A stretch of 64,000 nucleotides of DNA from Ulota crispa (Eukaryota; Streptophyta; Bryopsida; Orthotrichales; Orthotrichaceae): NCBI GenBank assembly GCA_963920765.1, contig OY987249.1, positions 17,952,483 through 18,016,482 on the forward strand, read 5' to 3'. Under the pieces are notes generated by a model. It was given only the letters and a program-made list of their open reading frames with translations. It did not search any database and had not been told where the DNA came from. Position numbers and translations under genes: made by a program. The stretch's first letter is position 1. Every line of letters starts with the position of its first letter. Positions 22,701 through 32,160 of the stretch are shown here, one piece after another.

Positions 22701-23491
22701 TTTTCAACAAACAACCTAAAATACATTATGCTACGTTTAAGATATGTGATCATTTTCAAAGGTTTTGAGGTGTTGTATTTTAGCAAATATTGCAATTAAA
22801 GCATCCCAATGCAGCTCGTATAATATTATGACTTAAAATCAAATTAACAAGAAGCAACTTCTGTGCAAGAGCTATTCGAGACATATTGTCATATTTTATA
22901 AATATAGCCAACCTTTCAAACCACCATTCAATGCAAAGTTTACTGAAACTTCTCTCTTTTAATTACATGTTTTGATGAAATTATCTTTAACTTCAAAATA
23001 AGATGGGCCTTGATTGGTCCACTGTGTGATTACTAGTGAAAATGGTGATTAAGTCCTTCGAAATGAAAATGAGATGAAGTTGTACAATGTCCTCCAACCA
23101 ATTCTTGAATTTTTTGAAACTCAACCAATCATTATTTCAACTTTATCAAACAATAAGAAGTCCCACAACCCCACTATTATTTTTTTCCCACTAATATGAT
23201 TTGTAAACGTATGACTTGAAATTGCTAGCATAGCACCTTACAGGATTTTGTTGATTTTCACCAGTGGTGGCCGCTGTCTCGTTGAGTTTTACAAAACTCG
23301 AGAACTAATTGAAGAACACTGTACAATGACGGGGCATGTAGCGGGTGCCATTGGAGATGTTTCTTAGCCTCTTTGGTGTTGCAAAACTTTGATACCCTAA
23401 CTCTTGCGCTTGCAATGACTTGCAGGTTGTGGTCATGTCGTTGATGGCGTTCGGCTTGGTTATACACTGGAATAGTCATAAACATTCTTGA
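10725..23491 (+). CDS. Plastid bile acid:sodium symporter (BASS) family transporter, 8 exons
   Basis: Exons: 10725-10896, 12584-12687, 12855-12988, 15736-15929, 16618-16870, 18783-19036, 20801-20883, 23426-23491. Together they give 1260 bases and 419 residues with matching phases. The first 90 residues or so are basic and Ser-rich with few acids, fitting a chloroplast transit peptide. Hydrophobic membrane segments follow, with family motifs FLMFAVGVNLS, CVSGAQLSNYATF and ISFETGMQSSLL, the last closest to BASS1/BASS6. Members carry small organic acids across the inner plastid envelope; the substrate here is unknown. Intron 6 (19037-20800) appears to use a GC donor, since splicing there restores FETGMQSS. 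Exon 2 could also begin at 12593, nine bases later and in frame. Introns are swollen by transposons. Confidence 0.9.
10911..11129. mobile_element. TTAA-flanked MITE (about 210-base family)
   Basis: Lies between TTAA at 10907-10910 and 11130-11133, only 14 bases after the end of BASS exon 1. Homologous to 16277-16476, 42758-42984 and 45534-45743 (shared gtagctcactagaa-like and caacttttttgttg blocks). Confidence 0.65.
11134..11211. mobile_element. Short TTAA-flanked MITE
   Basis: A 78-base element sharing its left TTAA with the preceding one. Ends CCCTTTAGGGCC and, complemented, CCCTTAATCCTTTAGGGTCG. Right TTAA at 11212-11215. Confidence 0.5.
11958..12235. repeat. Dispersed repeat, copy 1 (BASS intron 1)
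   Basis: Matches 18319-18602 in intron 5 of the same gene: both have ttttgtact, gtgcaaagag, a caggtcaa block, gcaaggcaaaa, and end near aagcccctt. Internal cacgcaa/ctctttgcac pairs give partial foldback. Family not recognised. Confidence 0.5.
13041..13671. mobile_element. PIF/Harbinger-like MITE, TTA duplication
   Basis: Ends GGGCGGCTTCACACTATG and its complement CATAGTGTGAAGCCGCCC, flanked by TTA (13038-13040, 13672-13674). GG-starting ends with a TTA/TAA target are the signature of PIF/Harbinger (Tourist-like) elements. Lies in BASS intron 3. Confidence 0.75.
13171..13372. repeat. Imperfect tandem repeat inside the 13041 MITE
   Basis: Units of roughly 70-80 bases containing tgtgaagc, ccaaaggccaag and ctttcatgg...ctctcaacttgaat are repeated about 2.5 times. 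Confidence 0.6.
13764..14364. mobile_element. PIF/Harbinger-like MITE, TAA duplication
   Basis: Flanked by TAA at 13761-13763 and 14365-14367. The right end, complemented, starts GGCCCGCTTCACACTATGG. The left end GGGCCACTTTGAGAGG is more diverged. Shares interior blocks (cctctcaacttg, ggccatagtgtgaag) with 13041-13671. Confidence 0.65.
14713..14838. repeat. Tandem duplication of about 65 bases
   Basis: Two adjacent copies run from tatagttagctt to gatagcttctct. Each holds the small inverted repeat gagtaaggtacatactc. Located in BASS intron 3. Confidence 0.6.
15171..15705. repeat. Intragenic duplicated intron segment, interrupted copy
   Basis: The segment just before BASS exon 4 is duplicated at 20172-20402 in intron 6: aggcattttctagacatt, tgaatgctcttttgtttt-like and gagatcaaaacacattgatt blocks occur in the same order. 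This copy is interrupted by the 305-base element at 15331-15635. Confidence 0.7.
15331..15635. mobile_element. Mutator-like foldback MITE, 9-base duplication
   Basis: Ends AGGAAAATTTGATG and, complemented, CGGAGAATTTGATGG. The flanks TATTTTAAA (15322-15330) and TATTTCAAA (15636-15644) are a 9-base duplication with one change. The uninterrupted paralogous segment at 20172-20402 gives an empty site. A 9-base duplication fits Mutator-like elements. Confidence 0.75.
16277..16476. mobile_element. TTAA-flanked MITE (about 210-base family) in BASS intron 4
   Basis: A 200-base element between TTAA at 16273-16276 and 16477-16480. Ends CTCTTAAATGTTTAAAGG and, complemented, CCCTTAAATGTCCTGATAG. Shares gtatttttcttgtatttgga with 42758-42984. 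Confidence 0.75.
17287..17698. mobile_element. Foldback element with GGGAATTGATATGCGTACC ends
   Basis: The arms of about 200 bases pair through GGGAATTGATATGCGTACCA, ggtaaattttagatttctac and aattgaacaacacccaatg. A truncated relative lies at 32817-33064. Located in BASS intron 5; no coding content. Confidence 0.75.
18319..18602. repeat. Dispersed repeat, copy 2 (BASS intron 5)
   Basis: Second copy of the repeat at 11958-12235, with a similar block order. Family unknown. Confidence 0.5.
19151..19471. mobile_element. Mutator-like foldback MITE, 9-base duplication
   Basis: Ends GGGAAAATTTAATGGATACC and, complemented, CGGAGAATTTTATGGATACC. Flanks TTGTTTCTA (19142-19150) and TTGTTTGTA (19472-19480) are near-identical. 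Same family as 15331-15635. Confidence 0.75.
19526..19846. mobile_element. Mutator-like foldback MITE, third copy
   Basis: Ends GGGAAAACTTGATGGATATC and, complemented, GGGAAAATTTGATGGATTCC. Exactly the same length (321 bases) as the neighbour at 19151-19471. The target duplication is not clear. Confidence 0.65.
20172..20402. repeat. Intragenic duplicated intron segment, uninterrupted copy
   Basis: Paralogue of 15171-15705 without the foldback insert. Near 20323-20334 it reads tattttttttaaatggc, where the other copy has the insertion. Confidence 0.7.
20460..20599. repeat. Short element with TAAGGTAGGAGGTCCATAAA ends
   Basis: The left end TAAGGTAGGAGGTCCATAAA pairs with the right end tttatggacctctacctta. 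Related by end sequence to 8798-9169 and 63628-63950. Confidence 0.5.
21048..22115. mobile_element. TTAA-flanked element with a second element inside its left end
   Basis: Outer flanks are TTAA at 21044-21047 and 22116-22119. The right end, complemented, reads CCCATTAAGGTCCGG. The left end reads CCCATTAA and resumes with GGTAAG only after the inner element (21056-21703), so removing the insert restores CCCATTAAGGT at both ends. Without the insert the element is about 416 bases. Lies in BASS intron 7. Confidence 0.75.
21056..21703. mobile_element. Inner TTAA-flanked element (about 646-base family)
   Basis: TTAA at 21052-21055 and 21704-21707. Ends CCCTAGACCGCCCACGG and, complemented, CCCTAGACCGCCCAAGGGG. 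Homologous to 47733-48377 and 53509-54154, which are almost the same length (645 and 646); all share gagctctcaaca and cttgcacaaaatcttgaata-like blocks. No transposase frame. Confidence 0.8.
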
Positions 23492-24013
23492 TTCATTCCA
23501 TGGTAAGGTAGGTAGCTCTTAAAGCATCACTTTAAGCCTAAGGGCTGATCTCCCTTTTCATGGGCTTTTCAAGATAGGAATTTTTTTTGTTAGATTTTTA
23601 CACAAAGAGAAATAGATGTCAAATGGGATGTAATATTTTTCATATTTTGTGCAGTATTATTGAATTGTTGATGAATTTTCAAAGTTTTATGTAGTAGGTA
23701 CCTATTTATGGCCCTAGGTCTCCCATGAACTGTTCCTTTGTAACTTATAAAAAGATGAGATGAAATCAAGGAGTATGATTGGCTCTTGCACCACGCAACC
23801 ACATTTGGGTTGTAGGGAGTGGTTTTTGGCCTATAGAGTAAAATTGCTCAACAGTTTGGAAATTGGTCTTGAAAATTGCACGACTAAAAACACAACAATG
23901 GAATCAAGTATGTAAGTTGACAAATTATGGTTTTTATATAGCGTGGCTTCAAAATACATAACCATTCATGAGCTACCTATAGAATACTTTACATGAGAAA
24001 GTTGCAATTTGAG

Positions 24014-24335
24014 CCAAGGTAGCAGCATCCATAACCATTGAATTAAGGATTTTGAGCATGACAATTATTAATAAACATCTAGCAAATTTTAGGATCCTAT
24101 TAGTAAGAGAAATTGATGAATTAGCACTTTTGAATGTATTATTTGGATACTGTGAGAATAAGTTGTGAATTTTTAAAAAGCCAACTACAACTGCATCTAA
24201 TACCAATACAAAGGTTTCAAATTCACATGTTACACATCCTTGTAATTACATCTATTCACTTCCACAGATTTTACAAGATTTTAAGAGTGATGATTATGGG
24301 TACAGTGATGGTTATGAGTGTTGCTCCTTATATGG
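24014..24335. repeat. Dispersed element, homologous to 63628-63950
   Basis: The interior shares atgtattatttggata, gtgagaataagttgtgaatt and attacatctattca with the copy at the right edge of the window. Ends are related to TAAGGTAGGAGCACCCATAA. Confidence 0.65.
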
Positions 24336-24837
24336 GACGCTTTGTATGAGAGGGTTGCAACTCGAGCTACCTACTTTAGCGGCATTCAGATTATAGAATT
24401 CGTCCTCTGTTTTTTGGTAGATAAAGATTTTCCTTGCTCTGTCAACACCGTCACTCTCACAAATCGCAAGCAATCACTTCCATCGGCCGATCGGCGTTGC
24501 GGTGAGAATACATTCTCATTTAGAAAGAAACTACGCACTCGCAAGGCTTGTGCACAAGTTGATTCTCTACCTGGTCACACTTTACACTGTCCCTATTTCG
24601 ACGACTTGCTTGATCTACCTTTGAATGTATAATCATTCAACAGCTGTAGAGCAAGTCGTCAACAACTACGTCTCATATTAAGGTGTAAAAATTTCTAGTC
24701 ATCAAAATTGCTAGACACATCGTTTAGTGTTTACATATCTTGTCTACGGCTTGAATCCATGTGCTTCATCACCTCAAACTGCAGTCAGTGCTAGAGTTAA
24801 CAGCATATAAATCCATAGAAATGATTTTACCGTAGAA

Positions 24838-25192
24838 AATTGTAACCCTAACAGCAGTTAGGAGTTGCAAAACACAAGCCTCAGAGGAAATGAAAAACGG
24901 AGAGCTTATGGAAAAGAGAAGGAGCGTTTGTTAAGAAAAAACAGAGGCGAAGATTTGGATCCATAACTTTTTTGTAGACTTTGAAATCGAGATTGCAAAC
25001 CTAACAGCAGATTTTTATTGCAGACAGCGAATGACTAAAAAGAAGATGGAGCGCTTGCCTACAGACACCAGAGGACAAACTAACTTTGGAAGCAGAGCCT
25101 AAAAGCCTATCTAATTTGCAGGTTTGGAAAAAACGATATTGTAACCCTAACATCAGAAAAGAAAGGTAGCGCTTGCTTGCTTGCATGCCCTG
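24838..25192. repeat. Degenerate tandem repeat of about 150 bases
   Basis: The phrase ttgtaaccctaacagcag, or a near copy, recurs at about 24838, 24991 and 25138. Each is followed by a purine-rich stretch with ggagcg and ttgc. The array stops at the receptor kinase stop codon. Confidence 0.5.
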
Positions 25193-28100
25193 TCATCGAT
25201 TTTCAGGCGAAGGAGTCCATGCTGAGAGCGAGGGGTTATGAGGCAGTGTATGCATCCCTTGTTGTACTGCTAAAGCATGTGGTGGAGTAGAAATAGTGCC
25301 CGGCGTGGTCGGAGACGACGGCGTGATTTCAATCCCTGGCACTTCGTGTCTAATCTCGTCGTTTCTTCTATGCATGCTCGGACTGGTTTTAAATCGCGTG
25401 CCACCGTTGCTCTTGTCGTAAGGTCTTGTCTTAATATGGTTCAGCATCTTGAGAACATCGGTCATGTAGGGACGTTCTTGCGGCTGCTCGCGTGTGCAAA
25501 GCAGAGCAACTCCTAGCGCCATTGACATCTTCTGCTGGTTTGCCTCGAATTCGTTCCGCAGGACTGGATCGAGGATGTTCTCCAGCGCTTTGGCATCCGA
25601 GAGCGTCATGCGGATCCAGTCCGGTAAGCGCACTCCCGCTTCAAGCGACTGCGGACTCCGTCCCGACATCATTTCCAGCATTATGATTCCGAAGGTATAC
25701 ACGTCGCTTTGGATTGTGTAGTCCTCTGAATATGCAGATTCTGTGGAAACAAGAGCATCAAAAAAGCTTAGATCCTGGAAATCAGTGTATTCCCTTTCTA
25801 ATTTGCGTTTATAATCACCTTATACCACGTCTTCTCTCCTCTATTTTTCTATTTTATGTACACATACAAAGATTGAAAATGTTCATATTGTTGCCGAAAT
25901 GCAAACTAGTGAGCTACAAAGTTCTGTTTCCAATAAATTCCGTTCAGTTCTTTTAACATAAGAGAGTCAGAAATTTGTCACATGTTGCGTAGGTGTTGTG
26001 TTAACATTGGAAGAGATTAAGTTTAATTACCTGGAGCCTTGTAGTCATTTGAAGCGCCACTTTGCCTGCCTTTTACTCCCTGATCGGCTAAGATCTTAGC
26101 AATGCCAAAATCGGTAATCCTCGCTTCCATGAAGGTGTTGAACAGGATGTTACTCGGCTTCAAGTCACCATGGACAGTAGGAGTGGAGCATTCATGGTGG
26201 AGGTAGCTCAATCCCTCGGCAACTCCAATGGCGGCGTTGAATCGTTGATGCCACCTGAATTCTTTCACGACTTCCGTGTCCTTGTTCTTTGGATACATCA
26301 CGTCGTTTAGGTTCCCATTCGGCATGTACTCCATCACCAGCGCCGTCATGTCCGTGCTGCAACAGTAACCGAGCACCTTAACGAGCGACCAATGTCGGAT
26401 ATGGCCGAGGATTTCAAATCCATCGGCAAAAACCTTCTCTGTGCCCTCGTTCACGATTCTGACAGCAAGCCTCTTCACCGCGACCGAGGTGCCGTCGATG
26501 AGGACTCCGCGGTACACATTACTCATGCTGCCCTCGCCAATCTTGTTCAGCTCGTGGAAGTTTTGAGTGGCGCGCAAGACCTCCTGCGGGGTGAGCTTCA
26601 ATTCAAACTCAGCGGAGACGTCTGCAAATTTGGTTTTGTCCTTCCCTCGTTTTGAGCATCTGGAGCAGCAGAAGAGCGTGACAATGAAGAGCAGCACGAA
26701 TGCCATTCCACTTCCCACTGCAATTGAAATGATCTGTGAACGATGATTGTCTGAAGACGGAGGGTCACAAGTACTGTTCGTCATTACTCCGCACACGTGG
26801 TTGTGAGCGAAGCTCAGCATGCTCACATCGCCGTGTTCCTTAAAAGCGGGCACCGGGCCGAAGAGCTCATTGAATGCAACGCTGAGATACGTCAGGCCGG
26901 CAAAGTTGACGAAATTGTCAGGAACAAGACCCCCGATGGAGTTCATGGAGGCGTCGAATACTTTCAAGTTTGCCAGGTCACCGAATAGGGGGAGACCTCC
27001 ATTGAATTGATTCTTTGAGACGTTCAGATCCACCAAGTTGACTAAGCAAGAGAGCGGAAGACCAGGGAACGGTCCCGTCAAACTGTTGGAGGATACATCA
27101 AGCTCCCGAAGCGCCACGCAGGAACTTATATTATCAGGTAAGCTCCCAAAGAACGCATTTGCCGAGAGATTCATCTTCAGCAACAGCGAAAACTCCCCGA
27201 TCGTGTCAGGAATGTTTCCAGAGAGGTTGTTGCTACCTAGAGATAGCTGAGTTCGCAGAGGGAGCTGTGAAATCGTCGCCGGAATGCTGCCAGTTAAAAA
27301 GTTATCTGACAAGTCCAGATTTTCCAGACGCGGTAAAGTACCCAAATTTGCGACAAAATTTCCAACCAGTTGATTCTCCTGTAAATGAAGCACCGTCAAG
27401 TCACTCAAATTCTGAAAAGGTACAGTCCCCTGAAGTCCGTTCCTGCTCAAATCCACTTGATTCAGCCTCTTACACGAATTCAGCTCCACCGGGATTGGGC
27501 CCGTGAGGTTGTTGTTCGTCACATTAAGCGTTTCCAAAAATTGCAGGCTCCCAATCGACGCAGGAATGGCGCCCACCAGGCCGTTGTTGGACACATCAAG
27601 CGACGTGAGTTTGGTCCAATTTCCAACTGGCAACGCGCCATCCAGACGATTGTTCCCGAGATTCAGAGTCTCTAATCCAACCGCCGAAGCAAGCTCTTCC
27701 GGAATCGGCCCCGTGAAGAAATTGTTGGACAAATCGAGGCTCGTCAAGAACGTGAGAGCGCCCAAATCGGGACTCAGGCTGCCCGTCAAGCTCATGTTGG
27801 CAAGGTTAATGGACGAAACTCTCTTGTTCGTGCAGTTGATCCCGGGCCAGTATTTCGCAGTAGATTTCTTCATCTTGCACGGATTCAGAGCATTTGAATC
27901 TCCTTGCCGTTTCCACCAGTACGTGCTGTTGAAAGGGTCTGCTGTTATCGCCGCCTTGATGCGTAATAGCGCCTCACCATCGGCCTCCAAGTTTTGCGTT
28001 AAGTTCACTGCCTGTCACGAGAATCAATCCCGGTTACAAGGTCAGCCACTAAACCTCGAATCCCAAGCTGCATGTGACGATCTCACCTTGCATCACTAAG

Positions 28101-28662
28101 ATAAACATTTCAAAATTTTATTTGAACAGAAGCTGTTCAGCGATATCAGTTCCGCAACTGATAACTCAAATCCCAAACTTGGTTGTGGAAGTCACTGCAC
28201 GTTGACTGGTGCAAGAACTGCAACCAGGCTCTAGATTTGAGTTATCTAGCACAGTTTCAACGACGACGTTACAATCTTGGAGTAGATCTGATGGAAGAAT
28301 AGACACATCTCGCCATCTCGGCATAGTTTATGTCAGATCACAGACTGAGGAGATGGAAGTGGTTGCCACTTACAACCCAGGCTGCCTCCTGTATATTATA
28401 AGTCATCATTAAAGTTGTGGAATGTGATTATACCGCAGGGGCATGAAAAAAATTGCGAAGCTGATTAGTAACGTACCAGTAATCTTCGCCCATGAGTCGT
28501 CTGCTCCGATCCTAGTTCAAACGACGATGGAAGGGGCGCTCCTGCAACTCCAGCAAACAGCAAACCAAGTTTGAGCAGAAAACATGCCGACAAAAGGATT
28601 CGCTGCGATTCAAAGTCCCTGTTTCTGGTCCTCATCCCACTCGGTCTCAATCCTGGCGCCAT
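25193..28662 (-). CDS. Leucine-rich repeat receptor-like kinase, 3 exons
   Basis: Exons on the minus strand: 28662-28477, 28011-26031, 25740-25193, giving 2715 bases and 904 residues in phase. A hydrophobic segment at about residues 21-42 follows a basic start and should act as signal peptide. A plant LRR N-cap and about a dozen repeats of the LxxLxLxxNxLxGxIP type follow, then a membrane segment (about 487-509) and a cytosolic Ser/Thr kinase. The kinase keeps GEGSMSNV, the VAVK lysine, DFG and APE; the APE glutamate codon is split by the second intron. The catalytic loop reads HGDLKPSN, without the usual Arg of HRD, so it is a non-RD kinase. An in-frame TAG nine bases upstream fixes the start. 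Subfamily and ligand were not recognised. Confidence 0.93.
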
Positions 28663-29264
28663 GGCGGGCTAAATCTGTTTCAAGTACACATGAAATCCTT
28701 TGCTTCATGCGTGGTACGCACTTTAATGTCGCTTCACCCCATCGAGAATGGAGAGTTCAACAAACGTCCTCTTGATCATCAACCTGCTTCTCGCCCCAAA
28801 CGTCGACATTTCCCGTTAAGGGAACCTCAGCATTGTTACCATGTCAAACGCCCCCTGCTCTCAAAACAACGAGCTCGGAGCTTGGCATGCTCAGAAATCC
28901 ATCTACAGAACTAACAAGCCGTTGCCAGAGAGCTAGTGATGCTGCTACCGAGGTCCAGATCTCTGCCTCGAACGTCGACCTTTCCGACAGACCCAGCCCC
29001 GGCCTCACGATAGCATTCGGCCTGCGGCACCCAGCCGTCTGCAAGCTCGTCTGCCTGGGAGCTGCAACACCTTGCTCCGCCCGCCAGGGACCGCTTGGCA
29101 GAAACGAGAACTGAGGAGGACCTGGTGAACATGCGCCAAAATGAGAAGTCAACCAGCTCCGTTCATTCTGGGACAGCTTTAACGACCATCTGGCTACACC
29201 GTTGACGTGCTCGCAGGACCCGAGGCCAAGCACAGGAGAGCGTGACGTCGAGACAACTTCACCA
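28663..29264 (-). promoter_or_regulatory. GC-rich upstream region of the receptor kinase gene
   Basis: Less AT-rich than the surrounding DNA, with long open frames on both strands (such as 28844-29344 minus) that look like composition effects. Probably promoter and 5' leader. No TATA box is obvious. Confidence 0.35.
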
Positions 29265-29530
29265 AACAGTCCATTTAGGTTGCCCCATATTAATTTCTCA
29301 ACAATTTTCATTATTTTAATATTTACCAAGACTACAGGATGCAATCAGAGGTTGGACTAAGTCACAAGTGTCAAAGTTAGGGAGCATAGAAGTTGGTACA
29401 TTATACAGAACTAGGAATTATTATAGCATATAGCATAAAGAGAGTTGCATGTTTCTCCAAGTGGTTTAGGACTAGTCATGAGGTAACTTTGCCAAGGTAA
29501 GACAACCTAGTTGTTAAGGCAACCTATTTG
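29265..29530. repeat. Partial arm of the foldback family at 29532
   Basis: Contains ccatttaggttgccccat and tctccaagtgg...catgaggtaactttgcc in the same order as the left arm of 29532-30186, but no matching right arm. Confidence 0.55.
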
Positions 29531-29531
29531 G

Positions 29532-30186
29532 TGTACACCAAATAATGCATTTTGGTTGCTCCACGCTAATTTCTTGATATTTTACACTATTTAAATACTT
29601 ATTGTTGCTATAGTAATTTTCAGCAATAATTATTACAACAAGCAACTTTTTCAGGTCTTGGCAATAACAACAAAACTATAGAAAGACAAATTAGTGATGT
29701 CCATGTCTTAACCCTTTAACAACCGCATGTATTTGAAATACACAGCAAATCAACCATCAGATGGTCGCGTAGTTGTTAAAAGGGTTAAACCCTGTGAAAT
29801 CCTAATATTTAAAAAGTTACATGCACCTCCAAGTGGCCAAGTGATGAGTCATGAGATAACTTTCCATGGTAAGGCAACCTAATTAAATGCACTATTTGGT
29901 GTAGTGCATTTAATTAGGTTGCCTTACCATGGAAAGTTACCTCATGACCCATAGCTTGGCCACTTGGAGGTGCATGAAATTGTTTAGATACTAAGATTTC
30001 ACATAGTTTATCACAAGGAATTAGCTAATTTGTCATCTTACAACTAAGTTGCTGTTGCCAAGAGCTTCAAAAATTGCTTATTGCATAAATTATTGCTGAA
30101 AACTACTGTGGCAGCAGTAAGTACTTACATAGTGTGAAATGTCAAGAAATTATTATGGGGCAACCTAAATGCACTATTTGGTGTAC
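29532..30186. mobile_element. Long foldback element with a TTAA element inserted in one arm
   Basis: The arms of about 300 bases pair from gtacaccaaataatgc / gcactatttggtgtac to a near-perfect central palindrome around ccatggtaaggcaaccta and its complement near 29900. The left arm is interrupted by the 73-base element at 29712-29784. No coding content. Superfamily not recognised. Confidence 0.75.
29712..29784. mobile_element. Minimal TTAA-flanked MITE
   Basis: A 73-base element between TTAA at 29708-29711 and 29785-29788. Ends CCCTTTAACAACCGCATG and, complemented, CCCTTTTAACAACTACGCG. The opposite arm of the host foldback lacks it. Confidence 0.75.
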
Positions 30187-30419
30187 TATATTGTAATGTA
30201 CAGCAGCGTTTAATAAGTTGGCGAATTTTTGCCTAAATCTTACCTCAAATCTCAGGTGGCTATTGGTACACTAAGATTTTTGTGTGAAAAGTTGGATGAA
30301 ATCGCCAAATTCTTCTTGGAGCAGGATCCAATCTGCCAAATTTTAGATGAAAGTAGCTTATATTAGCAGTTTTTTGGATGAACATCCATCACTCATTCAT
30401 TTGGTCCAATGTTAGCTAA

Positions 30420-30784
30420 CCCTTAAACGCCAAAGCAAACGATTATCGTCCGCTGGCCATTAAAAAAACACTTTGCGGGGTAGAAAAAAGCAATTTTTTT
30501 GTTTAATTTCTTTTCAGAAGTGATCATAAACACATGGTTCATCAGAGAACGCAAAAAAACACCTCATTAAATGCACTTATATTTTTAAGTAGCCCAAGTT
30601 GTGAGAAAATTCAAAGTCATGATGCTAGGTCCCAAGATGCCCTTATTGTAATTTTCATGAGGGCATCATGCACTATAGACTTTTGTAATTTTTAAAAATA
30701 ATATTTTAACTCAAGGGCACCACTTTAGATGTCACTATTCATTGTGCAGATGGGTAGGCACGGTGATCACCCGACGTTTAGGGG
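30420..30784. mobile_element. TTAA-class element flanked by CTAA
   Basis: Ends CCCTTAAACGCCAAAGC and, complemented, CCCCTAAACGTCGGGTG, flanked by CTAA on both sides. Its interior is homologous, in inverted orientation, to 31799-32160 (gaagtgatcataaacacatg, ccctcatgaaaatt). Confidence 0.65.
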
Positions 30785-31150
30785 CTAAAATTTCCCTACC
30801 TGCCTGCATTCTGGGGTGCGGGTCGCTCTACCCCGCCGAAAATAAAAATTAAACCCTGCTGTACAGTAGACGGAAGAGGGGAATTGTTGGAAGGTGAGAC
30901 GAAGCCGAGCCCGTGGACGCAGTATCTCGTGCCGGCATTGCTGAATAGGTTCGGATCCTGAGCCCACGTCGTGGCTCGCATGTCGCATCCCATGCAGCCG
31001 ATCACCACTCTGCTGATTCTCGAAGTGGGGATCTTGTTTCTCTCCTGACGACATGGCAAAATTATTGCACCGCCTTGCTTGAGCCTGGTTTGCCGGACGT
31101 CAACCCCACGTCAATCGTAAGTCCACCAGTGAGCATCTCCTGGCGCTTTT
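30785..31150 (-). other. GC-rich island with overlapping open frames, possible gene fragment
   Basis: A sharp GC-rich block in AT-rich surroundings. Two minus-strand frames stay open for about 88 codons (31059-30796 and 31054-30785). The first includes the Cys-rich stretch VIGCMGCDMRATTWAQDP. I do not recognise a family. It could be an exon remnant, a captured gene fragment, or chance openness from composition. Confidence 0.3.
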
Positions 31151-31794
31151 TATTCGCCTGTGTCAACAAAGGTGACCTTCGTCTTTCTGAAATCTAATTT
31201 TGAATATTTTTCGGGATTTGTGAATCATGGCCCTTGCGTCATAAACCTCAATTTTTCAACTGGAAAAATACAACACCTACTGTGAATGCCGATATTTTTC
31301 AAATTTGCCACCTTGTAGTACTGTATAACATTTGCTGGCCCTTGGGGTTAGAGAAATTCTTCCTGTCTGCAACCACGTGTCATGAAGTACAATTGTATAG
31401 GATATTTTCAGTAACTGGTTTGAAACAAAATAAAATAGTGTGATTCTCATAACATCAGATGCTCTTGTAGCATAGCCTTACAGTATGGCAGAGCATGATC
31501 CTACAAGGTAGCACAGTTCTATAGTGCTGTTGGATATTTGCAAAAGATGAAATTGAAAATGTGGGTAAATATGTTAGGTCCCCTTTACATTAGAGCCGAG
31601 AAGCCATGGAGAGAAAAAAATTCAGCCAATGAGAATTTCAAGAATTGAGAAGATAAAAAAAAAGTCACTTTAGGTTTGAGTTTTTATTTCAAGGGACAAG
31701 AAAATGAAAAAAATGAGGTGGACAACACTTTTTGCCATATTTGGCAATGAAAAAGCACAAGTTTTAGGTCCTCTAGAATTATAGTTTGGCCCGC
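31151..31794. other. Gene-free stretch
   Basis: AT-rich, with no coding or repeat structure recognised. Confidence 0.35.
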
Positions 31795-31798
31795 TTAA

Positions 31799-32160
31799 CC
31801 CTTAAATGTCAAGCTGGTCACTGTGACCAGCCCAGTTATAGTACTTTCATTGTTCATCACAGTGCTTAGCAATTATAATATAATTTCCTAAAGTTTCAAG
31901 AGTCAACAGTGCATGGTGCCCTCATGAAAATTGCAAGGAGAGCTTGGGACCTAATATCATGTTTCTGAATCTTATCACAATTTGGGTTACCTCAATATGA
32001 ATGCATTTGATGAGATAATTTTTTGCCTTCCATGATGGACCATGTGTTTATGATCACTTCTGAAGAAAAAATCAGATGAAAACAACTTTTTTCTGTAACA
32101 TATAATCTTTTTTCAGAGCTAGAGGATGTTTTTTGTCCTCCTCCTCAACGTTATTTTTTT
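31799..32160. mobile_element. TTAA-flanked element (inverted relative of 30420-30784)
   Basis: The left end CCCTTAAATGTCAAGCTGG follows TTAA at 31795-31798. The right boundary is decayed, so the end is approximate. The interior matches 30420-30784 in reverse (tggtgccctcatgaaaattg, cttctgaagaaaaaatc). Confidence 0.55.

Larger units (their letters stand above)
23492..25192. other. Space between convergent BASS and receptor kinase genes
   Basis: Holds the 3' ends of both genes, one dispersed element (24014-24335) and a degenerate tandem repeat (24838-25192). A 104-codon open frame at 24318-24632 shows no domain or composition suggesting a gene. Confidence 0.4.

Noticed and set aside
24318-24632. 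104-codon frame between BASS and the kinase gene
   Set aside because: It begins inside a dispersed repeat and shows no family features or splice partners.
26392-28099. Plus-strand frames of 60-198 codons across the receptor kinase
   Set aside because: They are antisense shadows of the LRR and kinase coding exon.
28844-29344. 166-codon minus-strand frame upstream of the receptor kinase
   Set aside because: It is compositionally biased, runs partly into a repeat (from 29265) and has no recognisable domain. It is more likely promoter or leader DNA.
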